This document shows, one piece after another, positions 5,244 to 5,621 of a stretch of 5,621 nt of DNA. The stretch is from Methanoregulaceae archaeon. GTDB lineage: Archaea > Halobacteriota > Methanomicrobia > Methanomicrobiales > Methanospirillaceae. Positions within the stretch are counted from its first letter, which is position 1; the number at the start of each line of letters is the position of its first letter. The notes below the pieces were generated by a model. It did not search any database. It was not told the DNA's origin and saw nothing but the letters and a program-made list of their open reading frames with translations. The stretch is taken from NCBI GenBank assembly GCA_019695435.1, contig JACTVF010000167.1:1-5621 (forward strand), in the 5' to 3' direction. A program made the position numbers and the translations under genes.

Positions 5244-5621
5244 TTAAAAAACGTCATGGATAATCATGAGCACCGCGATCACAAGCAGCATGACCCCGAA
5301 GAACGACCGGATTCGATCCGCCCGGATTTTCGGGGCGACTGAAGCGCCCGCATAGGCACCGATCGCTGCCCCGGCCCCGTACACTGCGAGGAACGGGAGC
5401 GACACGTTCCCGAGGGCTGCCTGCGTCCCTGCACCGGCAAGCGAGGTGAGAACGATCGCAAAGAGCGAGGTCGCGATCGCGTAATGCACCGGGATGCCGG
5501 CCACGACAAGCGCCGGCACAAAGAGTACGCCCCCGCTGATCCCGGTGGTGCCGGAGACAAGGCCTCCTGCCACCCCCAGAGGATCAGGTGCGCGTACGGG
5601 ATGCTGACAGGTCGGGACTTG
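5244..5621 (-). CDS. TauE/SafE (TSUP) family membrane permease, C-terminal part
   Basis: The gene enters from the right edge and ends at TAA 5246-5244; 125 residues are visible. After a polar stretch (about 15 residues) comes GGLVSGTTGISGGVLFVPAL, the TSUP hallmark (usually G-x-GIGGG). It is followed by hydrophobic segments at about ATSLFAIVLTSLAG, VYGAGAAIGAYAGASVA and the very hydrophobic end FFGVMLLVIAVLMII, roughly four membrane spans. TSUP proteins are usually about 250 residues made of two such halves. The polar stretch in front looks like the central loop, so this is probably the second half with the first half outside the window. A GTG at 5573 would give a short form starting inside the first helix, which I consider false. 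Characterised relatives export or import sulfite, sulfoacetate, taurine or other small anions. Its position near coenzyme M genes makes a sulfur substrate plausible but unproven. Confidence 0.85.
   Translation of the reverse strand, partial: QVPTCQHPVRAPDPLGVAGGLVSGTTGISGGVLFVPALVVAGIPVHYAIATSLFAIVLTSLAGAGTQAALGNVSLPFLAVYGAGAAIGAYAGASVAPKIRADRIRSFFGVMLLVIAVLMIIHDVF

Noticed and set aside
5244..5573. Complete 109-residue TSUP protein starting at GTG 5573
   Set aside because: The frame stays open to the window edge, and the GTG would cut into the first hydrophobic helix; a truncated longer gene is more likely.
1..5621. CRISPR array, insertion sequence, tRNA or rRNA genes
   Set aside because: No regularly spaced direct repeats, transposase-like frame, terminal inverted repeats or cloverleaf-type sequence were seen; the window is almost entirely ordinary protein-coding DNA.

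Overview
This is a GC-rich archaeal window, almost certainly from a methanogen. The order Methanomicrobiales is my best guess (Methanoregula/Methanoculleus-like), inferred from gene content rather than from any database search. The decisive markers are a cysteate synthase, a fused sulfopyruvate decarboxylase (ComDE) and a methanogenesis marker 8 protein. The phosphoserine/cysteate route to coenzyme M is the one known from Methanosarcinales and Methanomicrobiales.

Layout. Plus strand, bases 1-4134: five tightly packed genes that look like one operon. They are (i) the C-terminal part of an unusual ABC-type ATPase, (ii) a HypB/CobW-like G3E GTPase, (iii) a small protein with a four-cysteine Fe-S domain, (iv) cysteate synthase and (v) sulfopyruvate decarboxylase with its alpha and beta parts in one chain. 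Junctions are a 4-base overlap, a 4-base gap, a junction of a few bases whose start is unclear, and an 8-base overlap. Bases 4135-4208 are a short convergent gap with a hairpin that can terminate both strands. Minus strand, bases 4209-5072: methanogenesis marker 8, preceded by a 171-base leader/promoter region holding a strong bulged hairpin. Minus strand, bases 5244 to the window end: the C-terminal part of a TauE/SafE (TSUP) membrane transporter.

How they work together. Cysteate synthase makes L-cysteate from O-phosphoserine and sulfite. An aminotransferase (not in this window) makes sulfopyruvate, and ComDE decarboxylates it to sulfoacetaldehyde, the precursor of coenzyme M. A TSUP permease beside these genes could handle sulfite or a sulfonate, although its substrate is unknown. 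The ATPase-GTPase-Fe-S trio looks like a metallocentre-handling module of unknown target, and its apparent co-transcription with coenzyme M genes is the most interesting feature.

The start of cysteate synthase is problematic. The natural-looking start (ATG 1753) is one base out of frame with the body of the gene, which suggests a single-base deletion or sequencing error near base 1767.
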